Positions 1 through 6,921 of a stretch of 64,000 nucleotides of DNA are shown here, piece after piece. The DNA is from UBA1715 sp045599365 (GTDB lineage Bacteria; Bacteroidota; Bacteroidia; Bacteroidales; UBA1715), in NCBI GenBank assembly GCA_045599365.1, contig JAZRVS010000129.1:1-64000 (forward strand), given 5' to 3'. Position 1 is the first letter of the stretch; each line of letters begins with the position of its first letter. The translations under genes and the position numbers were made by a program. The notes under the pieces were generated by a model that worked only from the letters and a program-made list of their open reading frames with translations, had not been told where the DNA came from and did not search any database.

Positions 1-20
1 AATTAAGAAAGGAAATCAAA

Positions 21-433
21 ATGAAAATTACATCAGAAAAATCATTATCACGTTTTGAGTTTTGGGGTCAAGCCTCCGACAACGTAAAAAAAAACTAACA
101 ACAGAAGACCTAGACAGATTAGAATCTATCCTTAAAGACCTTTATCCCGACGGCATAGACGAATGCCACCTAAACGACATTATGGCTTACGATTTTGAAA
201 CCGTTTGTGATTGGTTAGATTTGAAGTCAAAAGTAAGAATCAAAGTGAAAAACATTGAATGGGATTTTGACGACGATGATGAAAATCCAGATTTGCCAAC
301 TCAATTTGAATTTGAAATTGAACTTCCTTTTGAGTATGAAGAAACAGATGTTGAAGACGCTGTTGATGAGTACGTCAGTTCTGAATTTTGCTTCTGTTAT
401 TCGTCCATTGATTACGAGGTTGAGAAATTATAA
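21..433 (+). pseudogene. Small acidic protein split by a -1 shift at an A-run
   Basis: An ATG at 21 follows a good ribosome site (AAGAAAGGA) but its frame stops at 96-98 after 25 codons. The -1 frame then stays open to 433 and continues the same kind of protein, with an LTTEDLDRLESIL helix, LYPDG and an acidic tail. The joined product would be about 137 residues. The break lies on nine A's (86-94), whose end forms A AAA AAC (89-95), a classic -1 slippery heptamer, directly before the stop. Small FEFW...LYPDG proteins of this kind are common in gut phages and plasmids, with no function I know. It could be programmed frameshifting, a real frameshift mutation, or a homopolymer sequencing error. 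The homology across the junction makes two separate genes unlikely. Confidence 0.65.
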
Positions 434-704
434 TTTTGTCTAGATTTTGTATGGTAAAAGTGGCTCGTGTGTCAGAGTGTGTCGTGATTGAGAGGCACTT
501 GGAATTCGCAACAGGGCACTTGGAGCTCATTACAAGTAACAGGGCACTTGGCATTCGCAACTTGCCACTTGTAACTCAATTACTTGCAACTTGTTCCAGA
601 CTCCCTTGCCACTTAAACCTGAAATCTGAAACCCGATTCCAGACTCCAAGTGCCCCCTCAAAATTGAATTTGAAATTTAAAGCGTAGAGAGGGGTTTTGG
701 ATAG
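434..704. repeat. Non-coding repeat tract with GGCACTTGG boxes
   Basis: This stretch holds GGCACTTGG three times (494-502, 515-523, 543-551), a related TGCCACTTGT (563-572), and the inverted form CCAAGTGCC (646-654). ATTCGCAAC and CAAC/GTAACAGG motifs lie between them. It is less AT-rich than its surroundings. The only open frames through it are repetitive, lack ribosome sites and look like chance. Clustered short repeats in both orientations suggest protein binding or recombination, but no function can be assigned from sequence alone. Confidence 0.5.
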
Positions 705-728
705 GGGGAGCTACTACCCTAGCTCCCC
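705..728. terminator. GC-rich hairpin, possible terminator
   Basis: GGGGAGCTA (705-713) pairs perfectly with TAGCTCCCC (720-728) around a 6-base loop. The stem is strong for this AT-rich genome. It is followed by a C-run and then only TTTT, so termination on the plus strand is plausible but weak. It lies about 270 bases after the gene ending at 433 and may separate that operon from the origin-like region. The 170 bases after it (729-897) show nothing I can identify. Confidence 0.45.
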
Positions 729-897
729 ACCCCCTACTTTTCGCTGTACGTTAATTTATGGCGTTTTTAGAGGGTGTTTTGGAGCTGTTTCTAAATCCAA
801 TTTTAATTTGAAACTAAAATTTAACCAAAATGGAGGTAAAAATGAACTTGATTTTTACAAACAACAAATTCGCTATGCCAAGTACACTAAAAAACGT

Positions 898-992
898 GGC
901 ACAGAGTGGCACACTTGCAACTCATCTTGCAACACAAATTTGTCAAGAAAATGGGAAATTTGTAAAGAAAAAGGTGGCACACTATGGCACAC
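898..992. repeat. Two tandem pairs of GGCACAC boxes
   Basis: GGCACAG/GGCACAC start at 898 and 908, and GGCACAC/GGCACAC at 976 and 986. Both pairs therefore have 10-bp phasing, one helical turn. The 18-mer TGGCACACTATGGCACAC (975-992) recurs exactly, inverted, at 60627-60644 in the divergent promoter between the terminase operon and the rightward gene cluster. A third pair is at 1494/1504 and a single box at 1581. Phased pairs suggest cooperative binding of a phage regulator or replication protein. The binding protein is not identified. Confidence 0.6.
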
Positions 993-1052
993 GAACAGGT
1001 ATCTATGCCAGAGAACGCAAGGGAAAGCTCCACATTGGAAAATGGAAAATGT

Positions 1053-1285
1053 AATAAAATCAATAGGTTAAATAATTATATGAAAGCCAAAATCTAATGA
1101 AATCAGTAACTTAACTTTCTAGGGGGGTCTGACATTCTACTCGTCTTTATAACTTTTACAAAGAATATGTTATATGAAAAAAATAGAAAGAATAAGAGCA
1201 ACATTGGTTATTTGGAGGGATAACCTACTGATTTTATTGAAAAACTAGTTACAACTTTATTATTAACCTATTGATTTTATTGGAT
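1053..1285. repeat. Iteron cluster, copy 1 (origin candidate)
   Basis: Two plus-oriented motifs of the form AATAAAATCAATNNSTTAA (1053-1071; 1095-1117, diverged) are followed by GGGGGGTCTGACATT and about 100 conserved AT-rich bases. Two copies in reverse orientation then follow (1221-1239 and 1263-1285). The whole arrangement is repeated at 1646-1877. Repeated 19-22-bp motifs around an AT-rich core are the hallmark of iteron replication origins, known from plasmids and some phages. No initiator gene is adjacent, so the origin role is inference. The stretch 1286-1493 holds only short imperfect repeats (AACTTGC, AAGCTCCC) and no gene. Confidence 0.6.
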
Positions 1286-1493
1286 ATTTGGATTCAGATT
1301 TGAAAAACATTTTGTAAATCAAGTATTTAAGCCTCAAAAAAGGGCATCTGGCACCAGTTTCAACTTGCAAAATGCAAAAAGCAAGTTACAAGCTAGCTCA
1401 AACCAAAAGACAAGCTCCCTTTTCCAAGCTCCCTTACAAGATTCCAACACAAAATGCCAGAAAACCCCGATAAAATCTAGGGAAAGTCCAAAT

Positions 1494-1587
1494 GGCACAC
1501 GATGACACACTTTTTTTCATCTTGCAACGGAAATTTGTCAATAAATGCCTTGATTTGTCAATAAAATTGAGTTACAATGTGGCACAC
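1494..1587. repeat. Further GGCACAC boxes with shared flank
   Basis: GGCACAC (1494-1500) and GACACAC (1504-1510) form a third 10-bp-phased pair, and a single GGCACAC lies at 1581-1587. The bases after the pair (CATCTTGCAAC, then AAATTTGTCAA) match those after the 898/908 pair. The boxes and their flank therefore look duplicated along with the iteron clusters, with a period near 600 bp. Confidence 0.55.
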
Positions 1588-1645
1588 AAGAAAGGAAAAC
1601 GATAACAAAATCAAAAACATATCAAAAAAATGAAAGTGAAAATGT

Positions 1646-1877
1646 AATAAAATCAATGACTTAACTTGTTTGTTGTAACCACTTTTTCAATAAAATCAAT
1701 GACTTAACTTGATGGGGGGTCTGACATTTTACTCGGCTTTATGGAAATTTCAAAGAATATGTTATATGAAAAAAATAGAAAGAATAAGAGGCATATTGGT
1801 TATTTGGAGCAATAACATATTGATATTATTGAAAAACCAGTTACAAGTTTATTATTAACCTATTGATTTTATTGGAT
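1646..1877. repeat. Iteron cluster, copy 2 (origin candidate)
   Basis: This is the second copy of the unit at 1053-1285. Two plus motifs (1646-1667 and 1689-1710, both with AATAAAATCAATGACTTAAC), GGGGGGTCTGACATT and the conserved AT-rich core are followed by two reverse motifs (1813-1831 and 1855-1877). One internal core block of 40 bases is identical between the copies, and the last reverse motif matches over more than 20 bases. It ends just before the main early promoter. Confidence 0.6.
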
Positions 1878-1892
1878 TTTATAAATCGCAAC

Positions 1893-1921
1893 TTGACAAC
1901 CGATACGAAATGTGGTATAAT
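1893..1921 (+). promoter_or_regulatory. Main early promoter, consensus sigma70 type
   Basis: TTGACA (1893-1898), a 17-bp spacer and TATAAT (1916-1921) form a perfect consensus promoter facing the early region. Inside it ATACGAAATGT (1903-1913) and the looser ATCGGAGTTGT (1920-1930) are 17 bp apart. The same arrangement occurs, better conserved, in the promoter at 3819-3847. The downstream GTTGTAAAAAGAAA is also shared by both, so one regulator probably acts on both. Confidence 0.85.
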
Positions 1922-1987
1922 CGGAGTTGTAAAAAGAAACGAATTTCAAACAAAAAACAATTAACAAAAAGTTAATTTTGCAGTCAA

Positions 1988-2010
1988 AAACTAGGTTCAA
2001 CACCTAGTTT
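1988..2010 (+). promoter_or_regulatory. Leader hairpin before first early gene
   Basis: AAACTAGGT (1988-1996) pairs with ACCTAGTTT (2002-2010) around TCAAC. The hairpin lies just upstream of the AAGAAAGGAG ribosome site of the gene at 2031. It has no U-run, so a stabilising leader or RNase III-type processing site is more likely than a terminator. Confidence 0.5.
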
Positions 2011-2030
2011 ATAAGAAAGGAGAAAATAAA

Positions 2031-2426
2031 ATGATTAAATATAAAAACTTTATAATCACTGATGTTTTAAAAGGTGTTTCAAAGAACCAGTGTGATTTAT
2101 TCACACGAGAACACGTCAAACACGACTTGGAAATAGAAATAATTGATAATTTAGGAAACAGTTTTATTTTTGAAACAACCTTTCAATTCAACCCTAAATA
2201 TTATAAATTCAAGAAAAACGACGGCTTGCAAGCTGTTATTTTGGACGCATTAGCTTTTGGCAATACGAGAAACTATGAGGATTTTTGCACTTGTTTCGGA
2301 TATGAAAGAGAAGAGGAAAAGAGTTATTCAATTTATAGAGCTTGCGAAAAGGCTTATAATTTTTTCAGAATAGCAGATTTAAGTTTAGAAGATTTAAATA
2401 AATTAGCAGATTTATTAGATAGATAA
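2031..2426 (+). CDS. Hypothetical early protein, 131 aa
   Basis: First gene of the rightward early region, with a strong AAAGGAG ribosome site and the consensus promoter about 110 bases upstream. The protein has an N-terminal beta-rich part (residues 1-60) and a helical, acidic C-terminus ending in SLEDLNKLADLLDR. I see no signal peptide, membrane segment or catalytic motif and do not recognise a family. As the first gene behind the strongest promoter it is a candidate host-takeover protein, which is inference from position only. Confidence 0.75.
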   Translation: MIKYKNFIITDVLKGVSKNQCDLFTREHVKHDLEIEIIDNLGNSFIFETTFQFNPKYYKFKKNDGLQAVILDALAFGNTRNYEDFCTCFGYEREEEKSYSIYRACEKAYNFFRIADLSLEDLNKLADLLDR

Positions 2427-2437
2427 GGAGGGAAACA

Positions 2438-2980
2438 ATGTTAAAAGCAATTAAAAAAGATTTAATGACTTGTGGTTATCGTCCATTTAAGAAAGACGAT
2501 TTAGAAATCAAATTTATTGACTGGCTGGATAGACATTTTTACGAAGCTTATCCATTTGGAAAAAGACGTAATTTGAAAGATGTAATTTGGGACGATTACG
2601 AACCGAGTGGCGACTATGAAGAATTGAGAAGTGATAATTCTTGTAATTGGAGTGGTTTAGTTACATTTCACATTATGGTGTTCAGATATAAAGATACAAC
2701 TTATACTGGAATTGCATTTCACAGAGGAGGCGATGTTCGTTGTAATTATACAAAATATGCCTGTTTTGAGATGAGTTTTGATGAGTTTTTTGAAGAGATA
2801 TTACAATTTCAAATTGAAATTCCTTGTGAAAACGAAAATTGGCGTATTTTAACTGATTTAATAAGTGAAAGTGGTTGGGTGCGAGCTTGGAATCAAGAAA
2901 CAGAAGAAGAGTTTGACGGCTATTATGGAAACAAAAATTGCCCGAAAGAAGTTCAGGAAGCGTGTGAAAAATTTTTTTAA
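2438..2980 (+). CDS. Hypothetical early protein, 180 aa
   Basis: Starts 11 bases after the preceding stop behind AAGGAGGGAAACA. The soluble acidic protein is rich in aromatic residues, with a central HIMVFRYKDTTYTGIAFHRGGD block that looks like beta strands and a conserved-looking HRGGDVR turn. The pattern resembles small gut-phage proteins of unknown function. No motif identifies an activity. It is probably co-transcribed with the gene at 2031. Confidence 0.75.
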   Translation: MLKAIKKDLMTCGYRPFKKDDLEIKFIDWLDRHFYEAYPFGKRRNLKDVIWDDYEPSGDYEELRSDNSCNWSGLVTFHIMVFRYKDTTYTGIAFHRGGDVRCNYTKYACFEMSFDEFFEEILQFQIEIPCENENWRILTDLISESGWVRAWNQETEEEFDGYYGNKNCPKEVQEACEKFF

Positions 2981-3044
2981 TGTAGGAGGTTAGCGAAGAT
3001 GTTATTGAAATGAAAAAAGAATTAAAACGAAGAGGAGAATTAAA

Positions 3045-3584
3045 ATGACAAAATTAGAAAGAAGAAGTTATCTCAACCATTTTTTTGTTGAAGGGAATCT
3101 AATTAAAAGCATTCATTTATACGATGAGAACGGTGTTATTTTTTCAACAGGTCAAGGGTGGTTTGACAGTGCTTTTTCATACCCATTTAAAGATGGTTTA
3201 GAAGTACCTGATGTTAAGCGTCGACTCAAAGTCAATTTAAAAAAGAAAGAGTGCTTTTTTGTACAACTTAAAGGCAAACGTTGTGAATTGTATTTATACG
3301 TTGACGGAGTTGACATTAAAATTTTGAAAAAAGATTTAAAAAGCAAAAAAATGAACTCTTGTGAAATATGGGATTATGAAATCTACAGCATTGAAATTAA
3401 AGGAGTTACCTTCAGACAAGAAAATTTAAAAGAAATTAAAACAACCGCTTTTGGAGTTGAAGTTGAAAAGTTAAAAAATGAGCTTAACGATTTAAATATA
3501 CACTTAATGAGATACGAGATTGAAACAATTTTACAAAATTATGACATTACAAAAAAAAGAAATAAAACGAAGAGGATGAAATAA
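3045..3584 (+). CDS. Hypothetical early protein, 179 aa
   Basis: Good ribosome site (AGAGGAGAA) before ATG 3045. The N-terminal two thirds alternate short strands, and the last 50 residues form a basic helix or coiled coil (VEKLKNELNDLNIHLM) ending in KKRNKTKRMK. Its stop shares a base with the ATG of the next gene at 3584, indicating translational coupling. The short gap before it (2981-3044) holds no credible gene. Function unknown. Confidence 0.72.
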   Translation: MTKLERRSYLNHFFVEGNLIKSIHLYDENGVIFSTGQGWFDSAFSYPFKDGLEVPDVKRRLKVNLKKKECFFVQLKGKRCELYLYVDGVDIKILKKDLKSKKMNSCEIWDYEIYSIEIKGVTFRQENLKEIKTTAFGVEVEKLKNELNDLNIHLMRYEIETILQNYDITKKRNKTKRMK

Positions 3585-3829
3585 TGACTGAAAAATATAT
3601 TGCATTTAAAATCATTGAAAAAGAAAAATTAAAAGACGGAGTTAAATATAGAACAATTAAAACTTCGCCTTATAAAATGATTTTATTAACTTCTATATCT
3701 TATAAATGGAGTGAACGAGGTCAATTTTTTGTTTGTGAAGACGGAAATTTTTATGAATATGAAGAGGTGAATCCAGTTAAAGAAGAAAGTGAAGATGAAA
3801 TTTGGCACTTGGAGTTAATTGACAAGTGA
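3584..3829 (+). CDS. Hypothetical early protein, 81 aa
   Basis: Overlaps the previous stop by one base (TAATG). Small soluble protein with a lysine-rich N-terminus and an acidic C-terminus. The last codons (ATTGACAAGTGA) contain the TTGACA of the next promoter, so the end of this gene doubles as regulatory DNA. No family recognised. Confidence 0.7.
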   Translation: MTEKYIAFKIIEKEKLKDGVKYRTIKTSPYKMILLTSISYKWSERGQFFVCEDGNFYEYEEVNPVKEESEDEIWHLELIDK

Positions 3830-3856
3830 TACGAATTGTGCTACAATACGAATTGT
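3819..3856 (+). promoter_or_regulatory. Second early promoter with direct-repeat operator
   Basis: TTGACA (3819-3824), a 17-bp spacer and TACAAT (3842-3847). ATACGAATTGT occurs twice, at 3829-3839 and 3846-3856, exactly 17 bp apart, covering the spacer and the region just after the -10. The downstream TTGTAAAAAGAAA matches the promoter at 1893. The repeat layout suggests a repressor or activator with two subunits on the same face separated by about 1.6 turns. Confidence 0.78.
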
Positions 3857-3877
3857 AAAAAGAAAAGGAGATTTAAA

Positions 3878-4213
3878 ATGATTGAAGTTTTAATTGATGA
3901 AGAAACGTTACTTGATATGCTGGATAGCAGATTAAATCATTATTGGAATCCAGATGAAGAAGTTGCTGATTTGTTTCACAAAATGTGGAAATTAAACATT
4001 GATCGTGGAGCATTTACAGGAATAGAATTTGATGTAAAGACGATTGTTGATAATGATTATATCAATTGGTGTTCTGTTGTTCGTGAAGACGACGAGAGAT
4101 TTGAGGAATTACTTAAATCGTATAAAGATAACGAATACGATGTAGCTGAAATCGGTCACATTGAGGCAGTTGATGATGAAGATGAACCTACTATGTTTTT
4201 GATTAGGTGTTAA
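3878..4213 (+). CDS. Hypothetical acidic protein, 111 aa
   Basis: Start chosen at ATG 3878 behind AAAAGGAGATTTAAA. An upstream in-frame extension would read through the promoter. The protein is strongly acidic (many D/E, including VDDEDEP near the end), soluble and without recognisable motifs. It is the first gene after the second early promoter. Acidic early phage proteins are often DNA mimics or inhibitors of host enzymes, but nothing here proves that. Confidence 0.7.
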   Translation: MIEVLIDEETLLDMLDSRLNHYWNPDEEVADLFHKMWKLNIDRGAFTGIEFDVKTIVDNDYINWCSVVREDDERFEELLKSYKDNEYDVAEIGHIEAVDDEDEPTMFLIRC

Positions 4214-4215
4214 AA

Positions 4216-4548
4216 ATGATTACAAGAAAAGAAATTGAATTATATTTGAGATTAGACCGAGTTCTCGTAAAACGAGAAGGTCTTTTCTCAAAGAAAATGG
4301 AAAATAAGTATTGGGAACTTGGTCGTAAAATTGACGAGCAAAATTGGAAATTGATTTATAAAGAGGCTTGCCGAGTTATTGACAATGACGGAATGAATCA
4401 GTTTGATATGGCTAGAAGATATGCTGATGTTGTTTTAAATGACAGCAATTATTTCACGAATGATTCGCATTGGGAAATAAGTCAATTTCATACGAAAAAA
4501 GGTTTAGGTGCAGTTGTAGTTGATTTGTGTTGTGGGAGGTTAAAATGA
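4216..4548 (+). CDS. Hypothetical protein, 110 aa
   Basis: ATG 4216 lies just after the previous stop. Mostly helical and charged, with W and Y residues spread through the chain; no motif recognised. It overlaps the next gene by four bases (ATGA-type junction at 4545-4548). The ribosome site is weak, so translation probably depends on coupling to the upstream gene. Confidence 0.65.
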   Translation: MITRKEIELYLRLDRVLVKREGLFSKKMENKYWELGRKIDEQNWKLIYKEACRVIDNDGMNQFDMARRYADVVLNDSNYFTNDSHWEISQFHTKKGLGAVVVDLCCGRLK

Positions 4549-4772
4549 CTTGGGAAGAGTTATGCGAAAAGGCAAGAGAACTTGGGTATTGTCTTCATGA
4601 AGATGATTTGTTTGACGCACTAGATGGATATGGAAAAGTTTGTTATTTGGAAAAGAGAAACGGAGGCGTTTCGTTTTATGAAAAAGGAGGTATAGAAACA
4701 AATTTTGAAGTATTTGCCGAAAACAGAACTTATGAACAGATGTATGCAATAATGAAAGCATTGGAGGGATAA
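4545..4772 (+). CDS. MTWEEL/RTYEQM family small protein, 75 aa
   Basis: Start at 4545 behind GGGAGG. It begins MTWEELCEKARELGY and ends NRTYEQMYAIMKALEG. The same opening and closing motifs appear in the C-terminal half of the next gene, so the two are paralogues. This domain is common as short ORFs in gut phage genomes, with no known function. A helix, a small beta hairpin and a helix are suggested by the residue pattern. Confidence 0.7.
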   Translation: MTWEELCEKARELGYCLHEDDLFDALDGYGKVCYLEKRNGGVSFYEKGGIETNFEVFAENRTYEQMYAIMKALEG

Positions 4773-5207
4773 ATGACAATTAAAGAAATTGAAATGTTAA
4801 GAGAAGAAAATATAAAACTTGCAGAAAAAATTGAAATTTCAAGAGATGCTGTTAGAACACTTAAAGAACAGTGTGATTATTGGTATTATATAGCAACAAA
4901 AGAAAACAATAAGTTAAAATACGAACACTCTCCGTTTTCGTGTTTTAAATGGTTTGGGAAAAAACTTAAAATTAAAACTCCAATGACTTGGGAACGACTT
5001 GTTGAAAAAGCAGAAAAGATTGGTTACAGGCTCGTTTGTACAATGAACGAAGAACTTTTAGCCAAAGAATATGAAATAGGAAAACACCTTGTGTTTAGAA
5101 AAAACGGAAAGTTTGAAATTATTTTTCCAGCTCGTTTTCAAGAAACGATATTAAAAGAAAGAACATACGAACAGATGTACGAAATTATAAAAGAATTGGA
5201 GGATTAA
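4773..5207 (+). CDS. Coiled-coil plus MTWE/RTYEQM domain protein, 144 aa
   Basis: Starts immediately after the upstream stop. Residues 1-45 form a coiled coil (IEMLREENIKLAEKIEISRD). Residues 70-144 repeat the domain of the preceding gene (MTWERLVEKAEKIGY ... RTYEQMYEIIKELED). It looks like a fusion of a coiled-coil module to a duplicated domain. An internal ATG at the MTWERL residue could give a short form, but it lacks a clear ribosome site. Confidence 0.68.
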   Translation: MTIKEIEMLREENIKLAEKIEISRDAVRTLKEQCDYWYYIATKENNKLKYEHSPFSCFKWFGKKLKIKTPMTWERLVEKAEKIGYRLVCTMNEELLAKEYEIGKHLVFRKNGKFEIIFPARFQETILKERTYEQMYEIIKELED

Positions 5208-5510
5208 ATGAAATTATTAAATTATACGAACGTTAAAGGAAGCAGAACGGCAACAAGTTTAGAAAAAGATTTTCTTGATGCGTTTAATGAAATTTGCAAA
5301 ATGGAGAATTTGAAGAAGAGTCATTTTCTACCAGTTTTTGAATTATGTTTTGAAGAAAATATGGCGTCAAGCATACGAACGTTTGTATTGGCGTATTATA
5401 GAAGATTAGCGAATTTGAAAACTGAATTAGATGTCAAATTGATTTTAAAATTAGCAACAGTTGAAAAATTAAAAAGAAGAGAAAAGAGATTAAATGAAAA
5501 TTACTTATGA
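5208..5510 (+). CDS. Ribbon-helix-helix-like DNA-binding protein, 100 aa
   Basis: Start behind TTGGAGGATTAA. Residues 13-65 (TATSLEKDFLDAFNEICK ... SSIRTFVLAYYRRLA) resemble the RHH_4 family: a short strand, then two helices, with a late SxxRxFVLxYYR helix. The family is known in Alphaproteobacteria and other Proteobacteria. A DNA-binding role is likely but the target is unknown. The basic C-terminal helix could mediate oligomers. Confidence 0.5.
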   Translation: MKLLNYTNVKGSRTATSLEKDFLDAFNEICKMENLKKSHFLPVFELCFEENMASSIRTFVLAYYRRLANLKTELDVKLILKLATVEKLKRREKRLNENYL

Positions 5511-5751
5511 TAAAGGAACATTGTATTGTTTAGGAAATGAGAAAGTCTTGAAAAAAGACCCGAGAAGTGATAAGAAATATATGTTTCGTAAAAAACAAAG
5601 CTATGCTAGATTTGTTTTAGAAAATCACTTGGGAAGAAAATTAGAACGAAATGAAGTTGTTTATCATCTGGACGGAGATGTTTATAACAATGAGATTTCA
5701 AATTTAGAAGTTATAACAAGAGCAGAATTGATTAGGAGGAATTCAAAATGA
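5494..5751 (+). CDS. HNH-like protein, 85 aa, degenerate active site
   Basis: Overlaps the previous gene by 17 bases. The pattern YARFVLENHLGRKLERNEVV-YHLDGDVYNNEISNLEVI matches the phage HNH_3-type fold (usual core HHxDGxxxNNxxxNLxxl). The first histidine of the usual HH pair is a tyrosine here, so nuclease activity may be reduced or lost. Such proteins are homing or nicking endonucleases, or DNA-binding remnants. The NN..SNL part is intact. Confidence 0.6.
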   Translation: MKITYDKGTLYCLGNEKVLKKDPRSDKKYMFRKKQSYARFVLENHLGRKLERNEVVYHLDGDVYNNEISNLEVITRAELIRRNSK

Positions 5752-6317
5752 GAAAAATATTTAATATTGAAAATGAAAACGAAAGAGAAGAGTTATTTGG
5801 TATTTTACCAGAAGATGTTGTTAAAATTGAAAGAGATTCTTTTAATAATACAATCTTTACTTACACAGACGGTTGTAAAGCAACAAGTAACTTGTTTCAA
5901 ATAAATTTTGGCAACTTGGCATTCATAACAAGACCTGTTGACCCGAAGGACTTGATTGGAAGTTTAGTTTGGTACAAAATTCACGAGTCACAAGAGGCAA
6001 GAATTGGTTTCTTGTTAAAAGTAGTTGATGACGAAGAAAAACCTTATGTTTGTACGTCGTCTATTTCAGCACAAATTTTTCACGATTGTTGCTGGATTAG
6101 AGCCGTAGCGAAAGACGAAATTTCAATTTATGAGCCGAAGGTTGAGGTTGCGTTACCTGAGAAAAAAGTTAATCGTAAAATACCAGGTCGCAAAGGTAAA
6201 TTCACATTGGAACAAAAAATTGAAATTGCTCGTTCAAAAAAGAGCATAAGAGAATTGATGGTTCAATATGATTGTACTGGAAAAACGATTTCAACTTATA
6301 GAAAGAAATACAGATGA
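5748..6317 (+). CDS. Putative DNA-binding protein with C-terminal HTH, 189 aa
   Basis: Start overlaps the previous stop by four bases. Residues 1-125 form a mixed alpha/beta domain of unknown type with several W and C residues. Residues 148-189 (LEQKIEIARSKKSIRELMVQY-DCTGKTISTYRKKY) read as a helix-turn-helix preceded by a basic KIPGRKGK linker, like transposase or sigma-type HTH modules. A regulatory role is plausible. It lies in a run of small HTH genes. Confidence 0.55.
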   Translation: MRKIFNIENENEREELFGILPEDVVKIERDSFNNTIFTYTDGCKATSNLFQINFGNLAFITRPVDPKDLIGSLVWYKIHESQEARIGFLLKVVDDEEKPYVCTSSISAQIFHDCCWIRAVAKDEISIYEPKVEVALPEKKVNRKIPGRKGKFTLEQKIEIARSKKSIRELMVQYDCTGKTISTYRKKYR

Positions 6318-6514
6318 GCGTTATATCTATTGCTAAGTTAAGAGAAATTGAAAATAACAAAGAAGATGGAATGTGTAAAACGATTGATTTTTATTATGAA
6401 CTTGTAAAGCAAGGTTTTAGTGAAAATCACGCTGAAAAGTTTTCTCTGGAAAGAATGGGAAAACGATTCAAAGAAGATTTTAGTTATATTGATTTTAGAT
6501 TGGAGAATTGGTAA
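6314..6514 (+). CDS. Hypothetical protein, 66 aa
   Basis: Four-base overlap with the upstream gene (ATGA). Short helical soluble protein (FYYELVKQGFSENHAEKFSLERMGKRF), with no known family. Its TAA overlaps the ATG of the next gene, placing it firmly in a coupled operon. Confidence 0.65.
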   Translation: MSVISIAKLREIENNKEDGMCKTIDFYYELVKQGFSENHAEKFSLERMGKRFKEDFSYIDFRLENW

Positions 6515-6918
6515 TGAAAAATAAAATTTATTTAAACAAATTAACATTCGAAGAAATCATTAAAAGATTAAAGGGTGGAGAAGTTGTAAAGATAAAAGAT
6601 TCAAATGATTTCTACAAAATGGTAGATGGTATTATTTTTAAATACATCGGTGAGTATCGTATAGTTACTTGTGAAATCCATATTGACGAACCATATTACT
6701 ACTTTGAGGAAGAAAAACCTTTTGAAATAACAGAAACAGGTCTTTATAAAACTCGTGATGGTAGGAAGGCGTTTGTTTATCGTGTAGATAGAACTACAAT
6801 ATTTTCTGTTGAGTATGTCATTGAAAACGATATATGTCGTTCTGCTACTAAATATGGATTTAATCTTTTAGGCAACACTGAAAGTAATCTTGACATTGTT
6901 TCAAAATGGGAGGAATAA
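6514..6918 (+). CDS. Paralogous two-domain early protein A, 134 aa
   Basis: Start at ATG 6514 on a TAATG junction. It has an N-terminal IYLNKLTFEEIIKRLKGGEV domain and a C-terminal ETGLYKTRDGRKAFVYRVD ... DIVSKWEE domain. The next gene has the same architecture and the gene at 16861 carries only the C-terminal domain. The family recurs in gut phages without a known role. The conserved turn TRDGRKAFV looks like a small beta-barrel edge. Confidence 0.7.
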   Translation: MKNKIYLNKLTFEEIIKRLKGGEVVKIKDSNDFYKMVDGIIFKYIGEYRIVTCEIHIDEPYYYFEEEKPFEITETGLYKTRDGRKAFVYRVDRTTIFSVEYVIENDICRSATKYGFNLLGNTESNLDIVSKWEE

Positions 6919-6921
6919 AAA

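Noticed and set aside
494..654. GGCACTTGG repeats as a CRISPR array
   Set aside because: Repeats are only 9 bp, unevenly spaced and present in both orientations, with no spacer structure or cas genes.
436..1071. Open frames at 436-687, 697-1071 and 830-1054
   Set aside because: They run through repeat arrays and a GC-rich hairpin, most lack ribosome sites, and the products are low-complexity with no gene-like features. The region reads better as non-coding.
1988..2010. Leader hairpin as part of a tRNA or terminator
   Set aside because: The GGTTCAAC stretch recalls a T-loop, but no acceptor or anticodon stem fits, and there is no U-run after the stem.
5494..5751. Active homing endonuclease
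   Set aside because: The usual HH pair of the HNH core is YH here and the protein is short, so activity cannot be claimed.
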